NCBI RefSeq assembly: GCF_014635185.1
Contig: NZ_BMCM01000003.1
Span: 295,623-359,622, forward strand
Origin: Microbacterium murale
Lineage (GTDB): Bacteria; Actinomycetota; Actinomycetes; Actinomycetales; Microbacteriaceae
Length of the DNA stretch: 64,000 nucleotides
Direction: 5' to 3'
A program made the translations under genes and the position numbers. The notes below the pieces were generated by a model. The model was not told the DNA's origin, made no database searches, and worked only from the letters and a program-made list of their open reading frames with translations. Below, piece after piece: positions 1 to 8,915 of this stretch (positions are counted from its first letter, which is position 1; each line of letters starts with the position of its first letter).

Positions 1-2
1 CG

Positions 3-1373
3 GGAACGCCGTGGGAGCTCGGCCTCGCCGAGACGCAGCAGACGCTCATGCTCAACGGCATGCGCGACCGCGTGGTGGTGCAGGTCGACGGCCAGCTCAA
101 GACCGGTCGCGACGTCATCATCGGCGCGCTGCTCGGTGCCGAGGAGTTCGGCTTCGCGACGGCCCCGCTCGTGGTGAGCGGCTGCATCATGATGCGCGTC
201 TGCCATCTGGACACGTGCCCGGTCGGCGTCGCGACACAGAACCCCGTTCTGCGCGAGCGCTTCACCGGCAAGCCGGAGTTCGTGGTCAACTTCATGGAGT
301 TCATCGCCGAAGAGGTGCGCGAGATCCTCGCAGAGCTCGGGTTCCGGTCGCTGGACGAGATCATCGGCCGCGCCGACCTCATCGAGGCGAATGCCGCGAT
401 CGAGCACTGGAAGACGGATGGACTGGACCTCTCGCCCGTGCTGGAGGGCCCGGTGTTCCCGGCATCCGAGCCGCGCCGCAGCGGCCGCGCGCAGGAGCAC
501 GAACTCGACAAGCACTTCGACGTGCCGCTGATCGAGATGGCACAGAACACGCTCAACGACATGGCGCCGACCATCGTCGAGCTGCCCATCCGCAACACCG
601 AACGTGCGGTCGGCACGATGCTCGGTCACGAGGTCACCGCGCGCTTCGGCGAGACTGGCCTCGCACGCGAGACGATCGATGTCACCCTGCACGGCACCGC
701 CGGCCAGTCACTCGGCGCGTTCCTGCCGTCCGGGATCGTGCTGCGGCTGGAAGGCGACGCCAACGACTACGTGGGCAAGGGCCTCTCGGGCGGTGACATC
801 ACCATCCGGCCGTCACGCGGCTCGACCATCGCGCCGCATGAGAACGTCATCGCGGGCAACGTGATCGGCTATGGCGCCACATCGGGCACCATGTTCATCT
901 CGGGTGTCGTCGGCGAGCGGTTCCTGGTGCGCAACTCGGGCGCGACCGCCGTCGTCGAGGGGGTCGGCGACCATGCCCTCGAGTACATGACCGGTGGGCT
1001 CGCCGTGATCCTCGGATCGACCGGCCGCAACCTCGGAGCCGGCATGTCCGGCGGCATCGCGTATGTGCACGCGCTCTCCACCGAGAAGGTCAATCTGCAG
1101 TCCCGCGAGAGCGGAGAGCTGCGGTTGGAGACACTGGATCGTGCGGACCTCGAGGTGCTGCGCAGCCTGCTCATCGAGCACGTGGAGCGCACGGCTTCTC
1201 CGCTCGCGGCGCGCATGCTCGAAGACTTCGACACCGTCGCATCCGAATTCGTGAAGGTGCTGCCGCGAGATTTCGCCGCAGTGCAGACCATGCGTCAGGA
1301 AGCGGAGGCTGATGGGCTCGACCCGGATGGCGACGTTGTCTGGACCCGCATCCTGGAGGTGACCGGTGGCTGA
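3..1373 (+). CDS. gltB: glutamate synthase large subunit, C-terminal part
   Basis: This is the C-terminal end of the large (alpha) subunit of NADPH-glutamate synthase, which makes two glutamates from glutamine and 2-oxoglutarate in ammonium assimilation. The gene runs in from the left edge, so the glutaminase domain and most of the FMN domain are missing. The visible part begins with [11 protein letters not shown] and the FMN/synthase motif [15 protein letters not shown]. It then has the 3Fe-4S cysteines ([15 protein letters not shown], about 15 codons past the ATG at 174) and the C-terminal glycine-rich GXGXG beta-helix ([29 protein letters not shown]). The stop overlaps the gltD start by 8 bp, so the two subunits are probably translationally coupled. 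Identification is very secure. Confidence 0.97.
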   Translation, partial: GTPWELGLAETQQTLMLNGMRDRVVVQVDGQLKTGRDVIIGALLGAEEFGFATAPLVVSGCIMMRVCHLDTCPVGVATQNPVLRERFTGKPEFVVNFMEFIAEEVREILAELGFRSLDEIIGRADLIEANAAIEHWKTDGLDLSPVLEGPVFPASEPRRSGRAQEHELDKHFDVPLIEMAQNTLNDMAPTIVELPIRNTERAVGTMLGHEVTARFGETGLARETIDVTLHGTAGQSLGAFLPSGIVLRLEGDANDYVGKGLSGGDITIRPSRGSTIAPHENVIAGNVIGYGATSGTMFISGVVGERFLVRNSGATAVVEGVGDHALEYMTGGLAVILGSTGRNLGAGMSGGIAYVHALSTEKVNLQSRESGELRLETLDRADLEVLRSLLIEHVERTASPLAARMLEDFDTVASEFVKVLPRDFAAVQTMRQEAEADGLDPDGDVVWTRILEVTGG

Positions 1374-2832
1374 TCCCAAGGGTTTCTTGAAGGTGACGGA
1401 GCGCGAGCTTCCCGCTCGCCGTCCCGTTCCCGTCCGCATCATGGACTGGAAAGAGGTCTACGAGCCGGGCGACAAGGCCGTGCTGCGCCGCCAGGCCGGA
1501 CGCTGCATGGACTGCGGCGTGCCGTTCTGCCATCAGGGCTGCCCGCTCGGCAACCTCATCCCGGAGTGGAACGACCTCACTTGGCGCGGCGAGGACCGCT
1601 CGGCGATCGAGCGCCTGCACGCCACGAACAACTTCCCCGAGTTCACCGGGCGGCTGTGCCCTGCACCGTGCGAGAGCGCGTGCGTGCTGAGCATCAACCA
1701 GCCGGCCGTGACGATCAAGCAGGTCGAGGTCTCGATCATCGACGAGGCCTTCGCCAAGGGCTGGGTCGAACCAGAGCCGCCGGAGCGCCTCACCGGCAAG
1801 ACCGTCGCCGTCGTCGGCTCGGGCCCTGCCGGACTCGCCGCCGCGCAGCAGCTCACGCGCGCGGGGCACACCGTCGCGGTCTTCGAACGCGACGACCGCA
1901 TCGGCGGACTGCTGCGCTACGGCATTCCCGACTTCAAGATGGAGAAGACCCACCTCGAGTCGCGTCTGCGACAGATGCAGGAAGAGGGAACGCGCTTCCG
2001 CGCCGGTGTCGAGATCGGCAAGGACATCAGCTGGGCAGACCTCAGGGCGCGCTACGACGCGGTCGTGATCTGCACCGGCTCCACCGTGCCGCGCGACCTG
2101 ACGATCCCCGGTCGCGACCTGGACGGCGTGCACTTCGCCATGGAGTACCTCGTCGAGTCGAACCATGCGGTCGCCGGCGATGTCGTGCACAACCAGATCA
2201 CCGCTGAGGGCAAGCACGTCATCGTCATCGGCGGCGGCGACACCGGTGCCGACTGCATCGGCACGGCGCACCGGCAAGGCGCGCTGAGCGTGACCAACCT
2301 CGCCATCGGCACGCAGCCGGGCGCCGATCGACCGGAGCACCAGCCTTGGCCGATGATGCCGACGATCTTCGAGGTCTCCTCCGCGCACGAGGAGGGCGGC
2401 GAGCGTCACTATCTGGCCTCGACCGTCGAGTTCCTCTCGAACGACGCCGGTGAGGTGCGCGCTCTTCGTGTGGCCGAGACCGAGTACGTCGACGGACATC
2501 GTGTGCCCAAGAGCGGCACCGAACGGGAGATCCCGGCCGACCTCGTACTGATCGCGATGGGCTTCACCGGTCCTGAGCAGGACGGGTTCACCGAGGACAT
2601 GCATCCGCAGGCCACCGATCGCGGCGCGTTCCAGCGCGACGACTCGTACGAGACCACCGTTCCCGGTGTCTTCGTCGCCGGCGATGCAGGCCGTGGGCAG
2701 TCGCTCATCGTCTGGGCGATCGCAGAGGGACGCGCAGCCGCCGCGGGCGTGGATCGCTTCCTGATGGGGGAGACCGTCCTGCCCGCACCTGTGCGTCCCA
2801 CCGATGTCGCGATCGGCCTCCAGCCCGCGTAG
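1366..2832 (+). CDS. gltD: glutamate synthase small subunit (NADPH)
   Basis: Small (beta) subunit of glutamate synthase, which passes electrons from NADPH through FAD and 4Fe-4S clusters to the large subunit. The protein has 488 residues and starts at GTG within the end of gltB. The N-terminal 4Fe-4S ligands are visible in [14 protein letters not shown] (near residue 45) and [10 protein letters not shown] (near 100). The FAD-binding [10 protein letters not shown] follows near 148 and the NADPH-binding GGGDTGADC near 287. The C-terminal [19 protein letters not shown] is the usual FAD clamp of this family. The length and order are normal for GltD, and nothing looks damaged. Confidence 0.97.
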   Translation: MADPKGFLKVTERELPARRPVPVRIMDWKEVYEPGDKAVLRRQAGRCMDCGVPFCHQGCPLGNLIPEWNDLTWRGEDRSAIERLHATNNFPEFTGRLCPAPCESACVLSINQPAVTIKQVEVSIIDEAFAKGWVEPEPPERLTGKTVAVVGSGPAGLAAAQQLTRAGHTVAVFERDDRIGGLLRYGIPDFKMEKTHLESRLRQMQEEGTRFRAGVEIGKDISWADLRARYDAVVICTGSTVPRDLTIPGRDLDGVHFAMEYLVESNHAVAGDVVHNQITAEGKHVIVIGGGDTGADCIGTAHRQGALSVTNLAIGTQPGADRPEHQPWPMMPTIFEVSSAHEEGGERHYLASTVEFLSNDAGEVRALRVAETEYVDGHRVPKSGTEREIPADLVLIAMGFTGPEQDGFTEDMHPQATDRGAFQRDDSYETTVPGVFVAGDAGRGQSLIVWAIAEGRAAAAGVDRFLMGETVLPAPVRPTDVAIGLQPA

Positions 2833-2891
2833 GCTGGCGGAGGCATCGTCGCCAGTTCTGTATTCCCCCCACTCTCACCCTGGAGAATCTG

Positions 2892-4340
2892 TTGAGACGC
2901 GCGAAAATCGTCGCCACGCTGGGCCCGGCCACCTCGAGTTACGAGAACGTTCGAGCAATCATCGAAGCGGGGGTCGATGTCGCCCGACTGAACCTCAGCC
3001 ACGGTGACTATTCCGTCCATGACGCCAACTACGCCAACGTGCGCCGCGCTGCGGACGACGCAGGCAAGGCCGTCGCCATCCTCGTCGACCTGCAGGGACC
3101 GAAGATCCGCCTCGGCAAGTTCGAGGACGGTCCTTACGAGCTCGCCGCCGGCGACATCTTCAAGATCACCACGGAAGACATCATCGGCAACCGCGAGATC
3201 TGCGGTACGACCTTCAAGGGGCTGCCGCAGGACGTCAACCCTGGCGACTTCCTCCTGATCGACGACGGCAAGGTGCGTGTCGAGGTCGTCGAGACCGACG
3301 GCACCGTCGTCACCACCCGTGTGATCGTCGCTGGAGCGGTGTCGAACAACAAGGGCATCAACCTCCCAGGCGTCGCCGTGAACGTCCCCGCGCTGAGCGA
3401 GAAGGACGAAGCGGACCTCCGCTGGGGCCTCAACATCGGCGCCGACCTCATCGCACTGTCGTTCGTGCGCAACGCCTCCGATGTCGAGCGTGTGCACGAG
3501 ATCATGGCCGAAGAGGGCGTCAGGGTTCCCGTCATCGCCAAGATCGAGAAGCCCCAGGCCGTGGATGCCCTTGAGGAGATCGTCGACGCCTTCGACGGCA
3601 TCATGGTCGCGCGCGGCGACCTCGGCGTCGAGCTTCCGCTGGAAGCCGTGCCGATCGTGCAGAAGCGTGCGGTCGAGATCGCCCGGCGCATGGCGAAGCC
3701 GGTCATCGTCGCCACGCAGATGCTGGAGTCGATGATCTCCAGCCCTGTGCCGACACGCGCCGAGACCTCTGATGTCGCGAACGCCGTCCTCGACGGCGCG
3801 GACGCCGTCATGCTGTCCGGTGAGACCAGCGTGGGCGAGTACCCGATCGTGGTCGTCGAGACCATGGCCCGCATCGTCGAGTCCACCGAGGAGCACGGTC
3901 TGGAGCGCATCGCGCCGCTCACGGCCAAGCCGCGCACGCAGGGTGGCGCGATCACCCTCGCCGCCCTCGAAGTCGCCGACTTCGTCGACGCGAAGTTCCT
4001 GTGCGTGTTCACCCAGTCCGGTGACTCCGCGCGTCGCCTGTCTCGTCTGCGCTCGCGCATCCCGATGATCGCGTTCACACCGGAGCCAGGCATCCGCCGC
4101 CGCATGGCGCTGACCTGGGGTATCCGCTCCACGCTGGTCGAGGCCGTGCAGCACACCGACCTGATGTTCCTGCAGGTCGATGACTACCTGCTGAAGAACA
4201 ATCTGGCGAAGGAAGGGGACAAGGTCGTCGTGATCTCCGGTTCCCCTCCCGGAATCATCGGTTCCACGAACGACATCCGCGTGCACAAGGTCGGAGATGC
4301 CGTGAACGGCGCCGCGCCGATCTACAAGGACGGCGTCTGA
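2892..4340 (+). CDS. pyk: pyruvate kinase
   Basis: Pyruvate kinase catalyses the last ATP-forming step of glycolysis, from phosphoenolpyruvate to pyruvate. The 482-residue protein begins at a TTG codon with RRAKIVATLGPA, the normal start of the family. An ATG nearer the usual position is not available. Key motifs are ARLNLSHG (substrate phosphate), LVDLQGPKIRLG, the catalytic KIEKPQAVDALEEI, the metal-binding MVARGDLGVELP and TQMLESMI. The C-terminal domain ends with the allosteric-site-type SGSPPGIIGSTN. It lies 59 bp after gltD and is followed by a strong hairpin, so it is probably its own transcription unit or the last gene of one. Confidence 0.97.
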   Translation: MRRAKIVATLGPATSSYENVRAIIEAGVDVARLNLSHGDYSVHDANYANVRRAADDAGKAVAILVDLQGPKIRLGKFEDGPYELAAGDIFKITTEDIIGNREICGTTFKGLPQDVNPGDFLLIDDGKVRVEVVETDGTVVTTRVIVAGAVSNNKGINLPGVAVNVPALSEKDEADLRWGLNIGADLIALSFVRNASDVERVHEIMAEEGVRVPVIAKIEKPQAVDALEEIVDAFDGIMVARGDLGVELPLEAVPIVQKRAVEIARRMAKPVIVATQMLESMISSPVPTRAETSDVANAVLDGADAVMLSGETSVGEYPIVVVETMARIVESTEEHGLERIAPLTAKPRTQGGAITLAALEVADFVDAKFLCVFTQSGDSARRLSRLRSRIPMIAFTPEPGIRRRMALTWGIRSTLVEAVQHTDLMFLQVDDYLLKNNLAKEGDKVVVISGSPPGIIGSTNDIRVHKVGDAVNGAAPIYKDGV

Positions 4341-4352
4341 CGCGAGAGCACA

Positions 4353-4386
4353 CGAAAGGGGCGAGGTGAGAACCTCGCCCCTTTCG
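4353..4386. terminator. bidirectional hairpin terminator between pyk and tRNA-Leu
   Basis: A perfect 15-bp inverted repeat (arms CGAAAGGGGCGAGGT and ACCTCGCCCCTTTCG) closes on a GAGA tetraloop. It starts 13 bp after the pyk stop. The tRNA-Leu on the opposite strand ends 16 bp away, so the hairpin can terminate both. No long U tract follows on the plus strand, only the TTTCG at the end of the stem. Confidence 0.85.
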
Positions 4387-4401
4387 GCGTATCCGCAGGT
4401 G

Positions 4402-4484
4402 TGCCGGCGGCGGGACTCGAACCCGCACGTCCTTTCGAACAAAGCATTTTGAGTGCTCCGCGTCTACCATTCCGCCACGCCGGC
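4402..4484 (-). tRNA. tRNA-Leu, anticodon CAA
   Basis: On the minus strand the gene folds as a class II tRNA. The acceptor stem is GCCGGCG with CGCCGGC and discriminator A. The D arm contains GGCGGAATGGTAGACGC, and the anticodon stem GAGCA/TGCTT holds loop CTCAAAA. The T arm is GCGGGTTCGAGTCCCGC. The anticodon is CAA, so it reads UUG leucine codons. The long variable arm is typical of leucine tRNA. The 3' CCA is not encoded. Confidence 0.96.
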
Positions 4485-4587
4485 GAGCGTGTTGCGTATA
4501 CGACTTTAGCGCAGGACGAAGGCCGGTCCGGTGCGTTCGGCGGGTTCCTGGGACTGGTCACTGCCTCCTCTCCACTAGAATGGAATC

Positions 4588-5214
4588 GTGACCGAGCAAG
4601 AACAGGCAGAACCGGCTGAGCAGCCCACGGCATCCGCCCCGCGACGCGTCGTCGTCGCCGAAGACGAATCGCTGATCCGTCTCGACATCGTCGAGATCCT
4701 TCGCGACAACGGATTCGACGTCGTCGGTGAGGCAGGTGACGGAGAGACGGCCGTGGCACTGGCCACAGAACTGCGTCCCGATCTCGTCATCATGGATGTC
4801 AAGATGCCGCAGCTCGACGGCATCAGTGCGGCCGAGAAGCTGCACAAGGGCAACATCGCCCCCGTCGTGCTTCTCACGGCGTTCAGCCAGAAGGAGCTCG
4901 TCGAGCGGGCGAGCGAGGCCGGTGCCCTGGCATACGTGGTCAAGCCGTTCACTCCCAACGACCTTCTTCCTGCCATCGAGATCGCGCTGGCCCGTCACGA
5001 GCAGATCATCACGCTCGAGGCCGAGGTCGCCGACATGGTCGAGCGCTTCGAGACCCGCAAGCTCGTCGACCGTGCCAAGGGTCTGCTCAACGAGAAGATG
5101 GGCCTGAGCGAGCCCGAGGCGTTCCGCTGGATCCAGAAGGCGTCGATGGATCGTCGACTGACGATGCAGGACGTCGCCAAGGCGATCATCGAGCAGCTCG
5201 CACCCAAGAAGTGA
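4588..5214 (+). CDS. ANTAR-domain response regulator, PdtaR-like
   Basis: A 208-residue two-component response regulator whose output domain binds RNA. The N-terminal receiver domain has the acidic pair EDE near residue 28, the phosphoacceptor aspartate in LVIMDVKMPQLDG near 70, and the conserved lysine in YVVKPFTP near 118. A helical linker follows, then the C-terminal ANTAR domain (KLVDRAKGLLNEKMGLSEPE...). ANTAR proteins bind two-hairpin antitermination sites in mRNA, and PdtaR is the mycobacterial member paired with the kinase PdtaS. No kinase gene is nearby, which is also usual for PdtaR. A GTG start is used. The stop overlaps the next start by 4 bp (GTGA). Confidence 0.9.
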   Translation: MTEQEQAEPAEQPTASAPRRVVVAEDESLIRLDIVEILRDNGFDVVGEAGDGETAVALATELRPDLVIMDVKMPQLDGISAAEKLHKGNIAPVVLLTAFSQKELVERASEAGALAYVVKPFTPNDLLPAIEIALARHEQIITLEAEVADMVERFETRKLVDRAKGLLNEKMGLSEPEAFRWIQKASMDRRLTMQDVAKAIIEQLAPKK

Positions 5215-5753
5215 CCTTCGATCTCGGCGACGGCATCCGCCTTCGCCTGGTCGAATCCGGTGACGCCGCGGCCTACGCTGCCGCGTACGATGCCAACCGT
5301 GCGCACCTGGCCCACTGGGATCCGGTGCGCGACGAGAGCTTCTACACGGTCGAATGGCACCGCGCACTGGTGGCGCAGTATCTCCGCGACCACGCGGACG
5401 GACGGGCCGCCCGCTTCGTACTCGTTGCTGACGACGGCCGCATCCTCGGCGTGGCGAACATCGCCAACATCGTCAGGGGAGCGTTCCACAGCGCAGATCT
5501 CGGCTACTGGGTCGATGCATCCCTGGTCGGCCGCGGGGTGATGAGCCGGGCGGTCGCCGTTGTGATCCACCACGCCAGCAGTGAGCTCGGTCTGCACCGC
5601 CTGCAGGCCGCCACGCTGCTCGATAACTCCGCATCGCAAAGGGTACTGCTGCGCAACGGCTTCGAGCAGTTCGGGCTGGCGCCGAAGTACCTGCGGATCG
5701 CAGGGGAGTGGCAGGATCACCTGCTGTTCCAGCGGATCCTCGCGGGCGACTGA
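5211..5753 (+). CDS. GNAT family N-acetyltransferase, RimJ/RimL type
   Basis: A 180-residue acetyltransferase starting at a GTG that overlaps the pdtaR-like stop. The fold is that of ribosomal-protein-alanine acetyltransferases. It has an early substrate region (HLAHWDPVRDESFY), the strand FVLVADDGRILGVANI, the GYWVDASLVGRGVMSRAV segment that forms the acetyl-CoA pyrophosphate loop, and the late motif LHRLQAATLLDNSASQRVL with the conserved asparagine. The target is not knowable from sequence; it could be a ribosomal protein or a small amine. It is convergent with the thioesterase gene 9 bp away. Confidence 0.88.
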   Translation: MTFDLGDGIRLRLVESGDAAAYAAAYDANRAHLAHWDPVRDESFYTVEWHRALVAQYLRDHADGRAARFVLVADDGRILGVANIANIVRGAFHSADLGYWVDASLVGRGVMSRAVAVVIHHASSELGLHRLQAATLLDNSASQRVLLRNGFEQFGLAPKYLRIAGEWQDHLLFQRILAGD

Positions 5754-5762
5754 CGGTGCAGG

Positions 5763-6188
5763 TCAGCGCGCGGGCAGATCCTTGATCATGTTGGTGATGC
5801 GGATCGTCGAGCAGCGACGGCCCTGCTCGTCCGTCACGACGATCTCATGAACGGCCACGCTGCGCCCAAGGTGGATCGGAGTGCACACTCCCGTCACGAC
5901 CCCGGATGTGGCGGAACGCGTGTGCGTGGCGTTGATGTCGACGCCGACCGCCAGCCGGCCGGCACCCGCATGCAGGTTCGCCGACATCGATCCGAGCGAC
6001 TCGCCGAGCACCACATACGCGCCGCCGTGCAGTAAGCCGACCGGCTGAGTGTTGCCCTCGACCGGCATGGTGGCGACGCTGCGCTCGATCGTGAACTCGG
6101 TGAACTCGATGCCCATCTTCTCGGCAAGCGCCCCCATGCCGCGGGCGGTCGCCCACTCCAAGCCGGTCGTCTCGGTGGTCTCGCTCAC
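5763..6188 (-). CDS. hotdog-fold thioesterase, PaaI family
   Basis: A 141-residue hotdog protein resembling PaaI and ComA2-type acyl-CoA thioesterases. The hallmark is near the middle: TQPVGLLHGGAYVVLGESLGSM, with the catalytic-region HGG and the following glutamate. It is followed by VGVDINATHTRSATSGVVTG, the beta-strand pair of the fold. Such proteins hydrolyse aromatic or hydroxybenzoyl thioesters. The exact substrate cannot be inferred because no pathway genes adjoin it. It is divergent from polA with a 45-bp gap. Confidence 0.88.
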   Translation of the reverse strand: MSETTETTGLEWATARGMGALAEKMGIEFTEFTIERSVATMPVEGNTQPVGLLHGGAYVVLGESLGSMSANLHAGAGRLAVGVDINATHTRSATSGVVTGVCTPIHLGRSVAVHEIVVTDEQGRRCSTIRITNMIKDLPAR

Positions 6189-6233
6189 GTGTCCTCCTCA
6201 GCGCATGTCCGTCGTCCTCGTTAGGCTGACAGG

Positions 6234-8867
6234 GTGACGGACTCCGCAAAGCCTACCCTCATGGTCGTAGACGGCCATTCGCTCGCCTACCGTGCATTCT
6301 TCGCCCTTCCGGTCGAGAATTTCACGACGAAGGACAATCAGCACACGAACGCCATCTACGGGTTCCTCTCGATGCTCGTGAATCTGATCAAGGCCGAGCA
6401 GCCGACGCACATGGCGATCGCTTTCGACACCTCAAGGCACTCGTTCCGCACCGACCAGTATCCCGAGTACAAGGCGACCCGATCCGAGTCTCCGCAGGAG
6501 TTCCGCGGACAGGTGCCGCTGCTGCAGGACGTTCTGGCCGCGATGTCGATCCCCGTGCTCACGAAAGAGGGCATCGAGGCCGATGACATCCTCGCCACGC
6601 TCTCCGTTCAGGGCGCCGAGCAGGGTTACGACGTGCTCCTCGTCTCCGGCGACCGTGACACGATCCAGCTCGTCAATGACAGGGTGACCCTGCTCTACCC
6701 GTCCGTTCAGGGCGTCTCGCAGCTCAAGCGCTACGATCCAGCCACCGTGCAGGAGCGGTACGGCGTGCGGCCGGAGCAGTACCCCGACATCGCCGCACTC
6801 GTCGGCGAGACGAGTGACAACCTGCCCGGAGTGCCGAAGGTGGGGGAGAAGACCGCGGTCAAATGGCTGACCCAGTTCGGCGGTCTCGACGAACTGCTCG
6901 AACGCGCCGAGGAGATCAAGGGCGTCGTCGGCGGCAACCTGCGCGAGCACATGGAAGACGTCCGGCGCAATCGTCGACTCAACCGCCTGCTCACCGACGT
7001 CGAACTCCCGGTCACCCCGGCCGAGCTCGCTGTCGCACCGATCGATGCGCAGGCCGTGCGCGACATCTTCGCCCGGCTGGAGTTCCGTACCCTGCTGCCG
7101 CGAGTCTTCGATGCGGTCGGCGCCGGCGATGAGGCGGTGCACGACGAGCCGGCGGTGGCGATGCCCGCACCTGTCGAAGCGTCCGTCACCGATCTCGCGC
7201 TGTGGCTCGGCGAGCAGAGCGATGAGTTGGCGCTGACGCTCGTCACTGGCGGCGGCGATATATCCCGCATCGGTGTCGCCAGTCTGACGGAGCTTCGCGA
7301 GACCGACTGGAGCGAGGCCACCGCCGACGCCCTCCGCACGTGGCTCGAATCGGATGCCGCCAAGGTGCTCAACGACGCGAAACCTCAGGTCAAGGCACTG
7401 CATCGCGCCGGCATCCGCCTCGGCGGACTGGCCTACGACACCCTCCTCGCGGGCTGGCTGCTGCGCCCGAGCTTCCCCGACAAGACGCTCGCTCACCTCG
7501 TGGATCGTTATCTCGATGAGAAGCTGCCCGAGGCCGACCCGACACAGCTCGTGCCCGAGACCGATGGCGCGACGCCCTCGCAAGAGGCATGGTTCACCCT
7601 GCGCACCGCGGCCGCGCTGCGTGACGACCTTCCTGAGCCGGTTGCCCGGGTCCTCACAGAGATCGAGCTGCCGACGTTGCTCGCCCTCGCCGATATGGAG
7701 ATCTCCGGCGTCGCGGTGTCGCACGACGTACTCTCGACCTTCTCCGGTGAGCTCGCAGCACGCACAGACGCCCTGGCCACCGACGCCTTCGCGCTGGTCG
7801 GACGGGAGTTCAATCTCGGATCGCCGAAGCAGCTTCAGGAAGTGCTGTTCGAAGACCTGCAGTTGCCGAAGACGCGCAAGACGAAGACCGGGTACTCGAC
7901 GGATGCCGCCGTGCTCGCCGACCTGCAGGAGAGCAACCCGCATCCGTTCCTCGATCTGCTGCTGCAGCATCGCGAGGCGACCAAGCTCCGCCAGATCATC
8001 GAGTCGCTGGACACGGCGATCCGCGACGATCACCGCGTTCACACGACCTATGTGCAGACGGGCAGTCAGACGGGCCGGCTCTCCAGCACCGACCCGAACC
8101 TGCAGAACATCCCGGTGCGCACCGAGGAGTCGCGTCGCATCCGCAGCGCCTTCGAGGTCGGCGAGGGATACGAGACTCTGCTCACCGCCGACTACTCGCA
8201 GATCGAGATGCGCATCATGGCGCACCTCTCCGGCGATGCAGGTCTGATCGAGGCGTTCAACAGCGGCGAGGACCTGCACCGATTCGTCGGTGCCCGGGTC
8301 TTCGGCGTCGACCCGTCAGAGGTCTCCTCGGCGATGCGCACCAAGGTCAAGGCGATGTCGTACGGCCTCGTCTACGGTCTCTCCGCCTTCGGCCTGTCGA
8401 AGCAGTTGCGCATCGAGCAGTCCGAGGCGAAGCAGCTGATGCTGGAGTACTTCGCACGATTCGGCGCCGTGCGCGACTACCTGCGCGCGTCGGTCGTGAA
8501 GGCCAAGGAGGTCGGCTACACCGAGACGATCTTCGGCCGCCGCCGCCCGTTCCCCGACCTCACGAGCCCCAATCGGGTGCTCCGCGAGAATGCCGAGCGT
8601 GCGGCGCTCAACGCCCCCATCCAGGGCAGTGCGGCCGACATCATGAAGATCGCCCTGTACGAGATCCACGCAGACCTCCAAGCGGCCGATCTGCGCTCAC
8701 GGGTTCTGCTGCAGATCCACGACGAGCTCGTGGTCGAGGTGGCGCAGGGGGAGTGGGACGCGACCGAGAAGATCGTGCGCACCCGCATGGCCGATGCGGC
8801 CGATCTCTCCGTTCCGCTCGATGTCCAGGTCGGCCGCGGACACGACTGGAACGAGGCAGCGCACTGA
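6234..8867 (+). CDS. polA: DNA polymerase I
   Basis: An 877-residue DNA polymerase I that fills gaps and removes primers during replication and repair. The N-terminal 5' nuclease domain covers about residues 1-290 (VVDGHSLAYRAFF, AIAFDTSRHSFR, EADDILATL, GDRDTIQLV, GETSDNLPGVPKVGEKTA). The middle 3'-5' exonuclease-like domain (about 310-480) lacks the DxE metal ligands, as in other actinobacterial PolA, so proofreading is not expected. The polymerase domain has motif A (DYSQIEMRIMAHLSGD), motif B (RTKVKAMSYGLVYG) and motif C (QIHDELVVEV). The start is GTG at 6234, the first in-frame codon that gives the canonical nuclease N-terminus. Complete and intact. Confidence 0.97.
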   Translation: MTDSAKPTLMVVDGHSLAYRAFFALPVENFTTKDNQHTNAIYGFLSMLVNLIKAEQPTHMAIAFDTSRHSFRTDQYPEYKATRSESPQEFRGQVPLLQDVLAAMSIPVLTKEGIEADDILATLSVQGAEQGYDVLLVSGDRDTIQLVNDRVTLLYPSVQGVSQLKRYDPATVQERYGVRPEQYPDIAALVGETSDNLPGVPKVGEKTAVKWLTQFGGLDELLERAEEIKGVVGGNLREHMEDVRRNRRLNRLLTDVELPVTPAELAVAPIDAQAVRDIFARLEFRTLLPRVFDAVGAGDEAVHDEPAVAMPAPVEASVTDLALWLGEQSDELALTLVTGGGDISRIGVASLTELRETDWSEATADALRTWLESDAAKVLNDAKPQVKALHRAGIRLGGLAYDTLLAGWLLRPSFPDKTLAHLVDRYLDEKLPEADPTQLVPETDGATPSQEAWFTLRTAAALRDDLPEPVARVLTEIELPTLLALADMEISGVAVSHDVLSTFSGELAARTDALATDAFALVGREFNLGSPKQLQEVLFEDLQLPKTRKTKTGYSTDAAVLADLQESNPHPFLDLLLQHREATKLRQIIESLDTAIRDDHRVHTTYVQTGSQTGRLSSTDPNLQNIPVRTEESRRIRSAFEVGEGYETLLTADYSQIEMRIMAHLSGDAGLIEAFNSGEDLHRFVGARVFGVDPSEVSSAMRTKVKAMSYGLVYGLSAFGLSKQLRIEQSEAKQLMLEYFARFGAVRDYLRASVVKAKEVGYTETIFGRRRPFPDLTSPNRVLRENAERAALNAPIQGSAADIMKIALYEIHADLQAADLRSRVLLQIHDELVVEVAQGEWDATEKIVRTRMADAADLSVPLDVQVGRGHDWNEAAH

Positions 8868-8915
8868 CATCGCGCACCGCCACCGTGCGTCGATTCACGC
8901 CGCTACGCTGAAGGG

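Noticed and set aside
2409-4442. Long minus-strand open frame over gltD and pyk
   Set aside because: It is the antisense shadow of two highly conserved genes in GC-rich DNA and encodes no recognisable protein.
4402-4484. tRNA-Leu genes as attachment sites for the recombinase trio
   Set aside because: Neither tRNA-Leu gene lies near the recombinase, and no tRNA 3'-end copy was seen beside it.
6432-8279. Minus-strand open frame inside polA
   Set aside because: Antisense of polA, with an arginine/leucine-rich composition and no family features.
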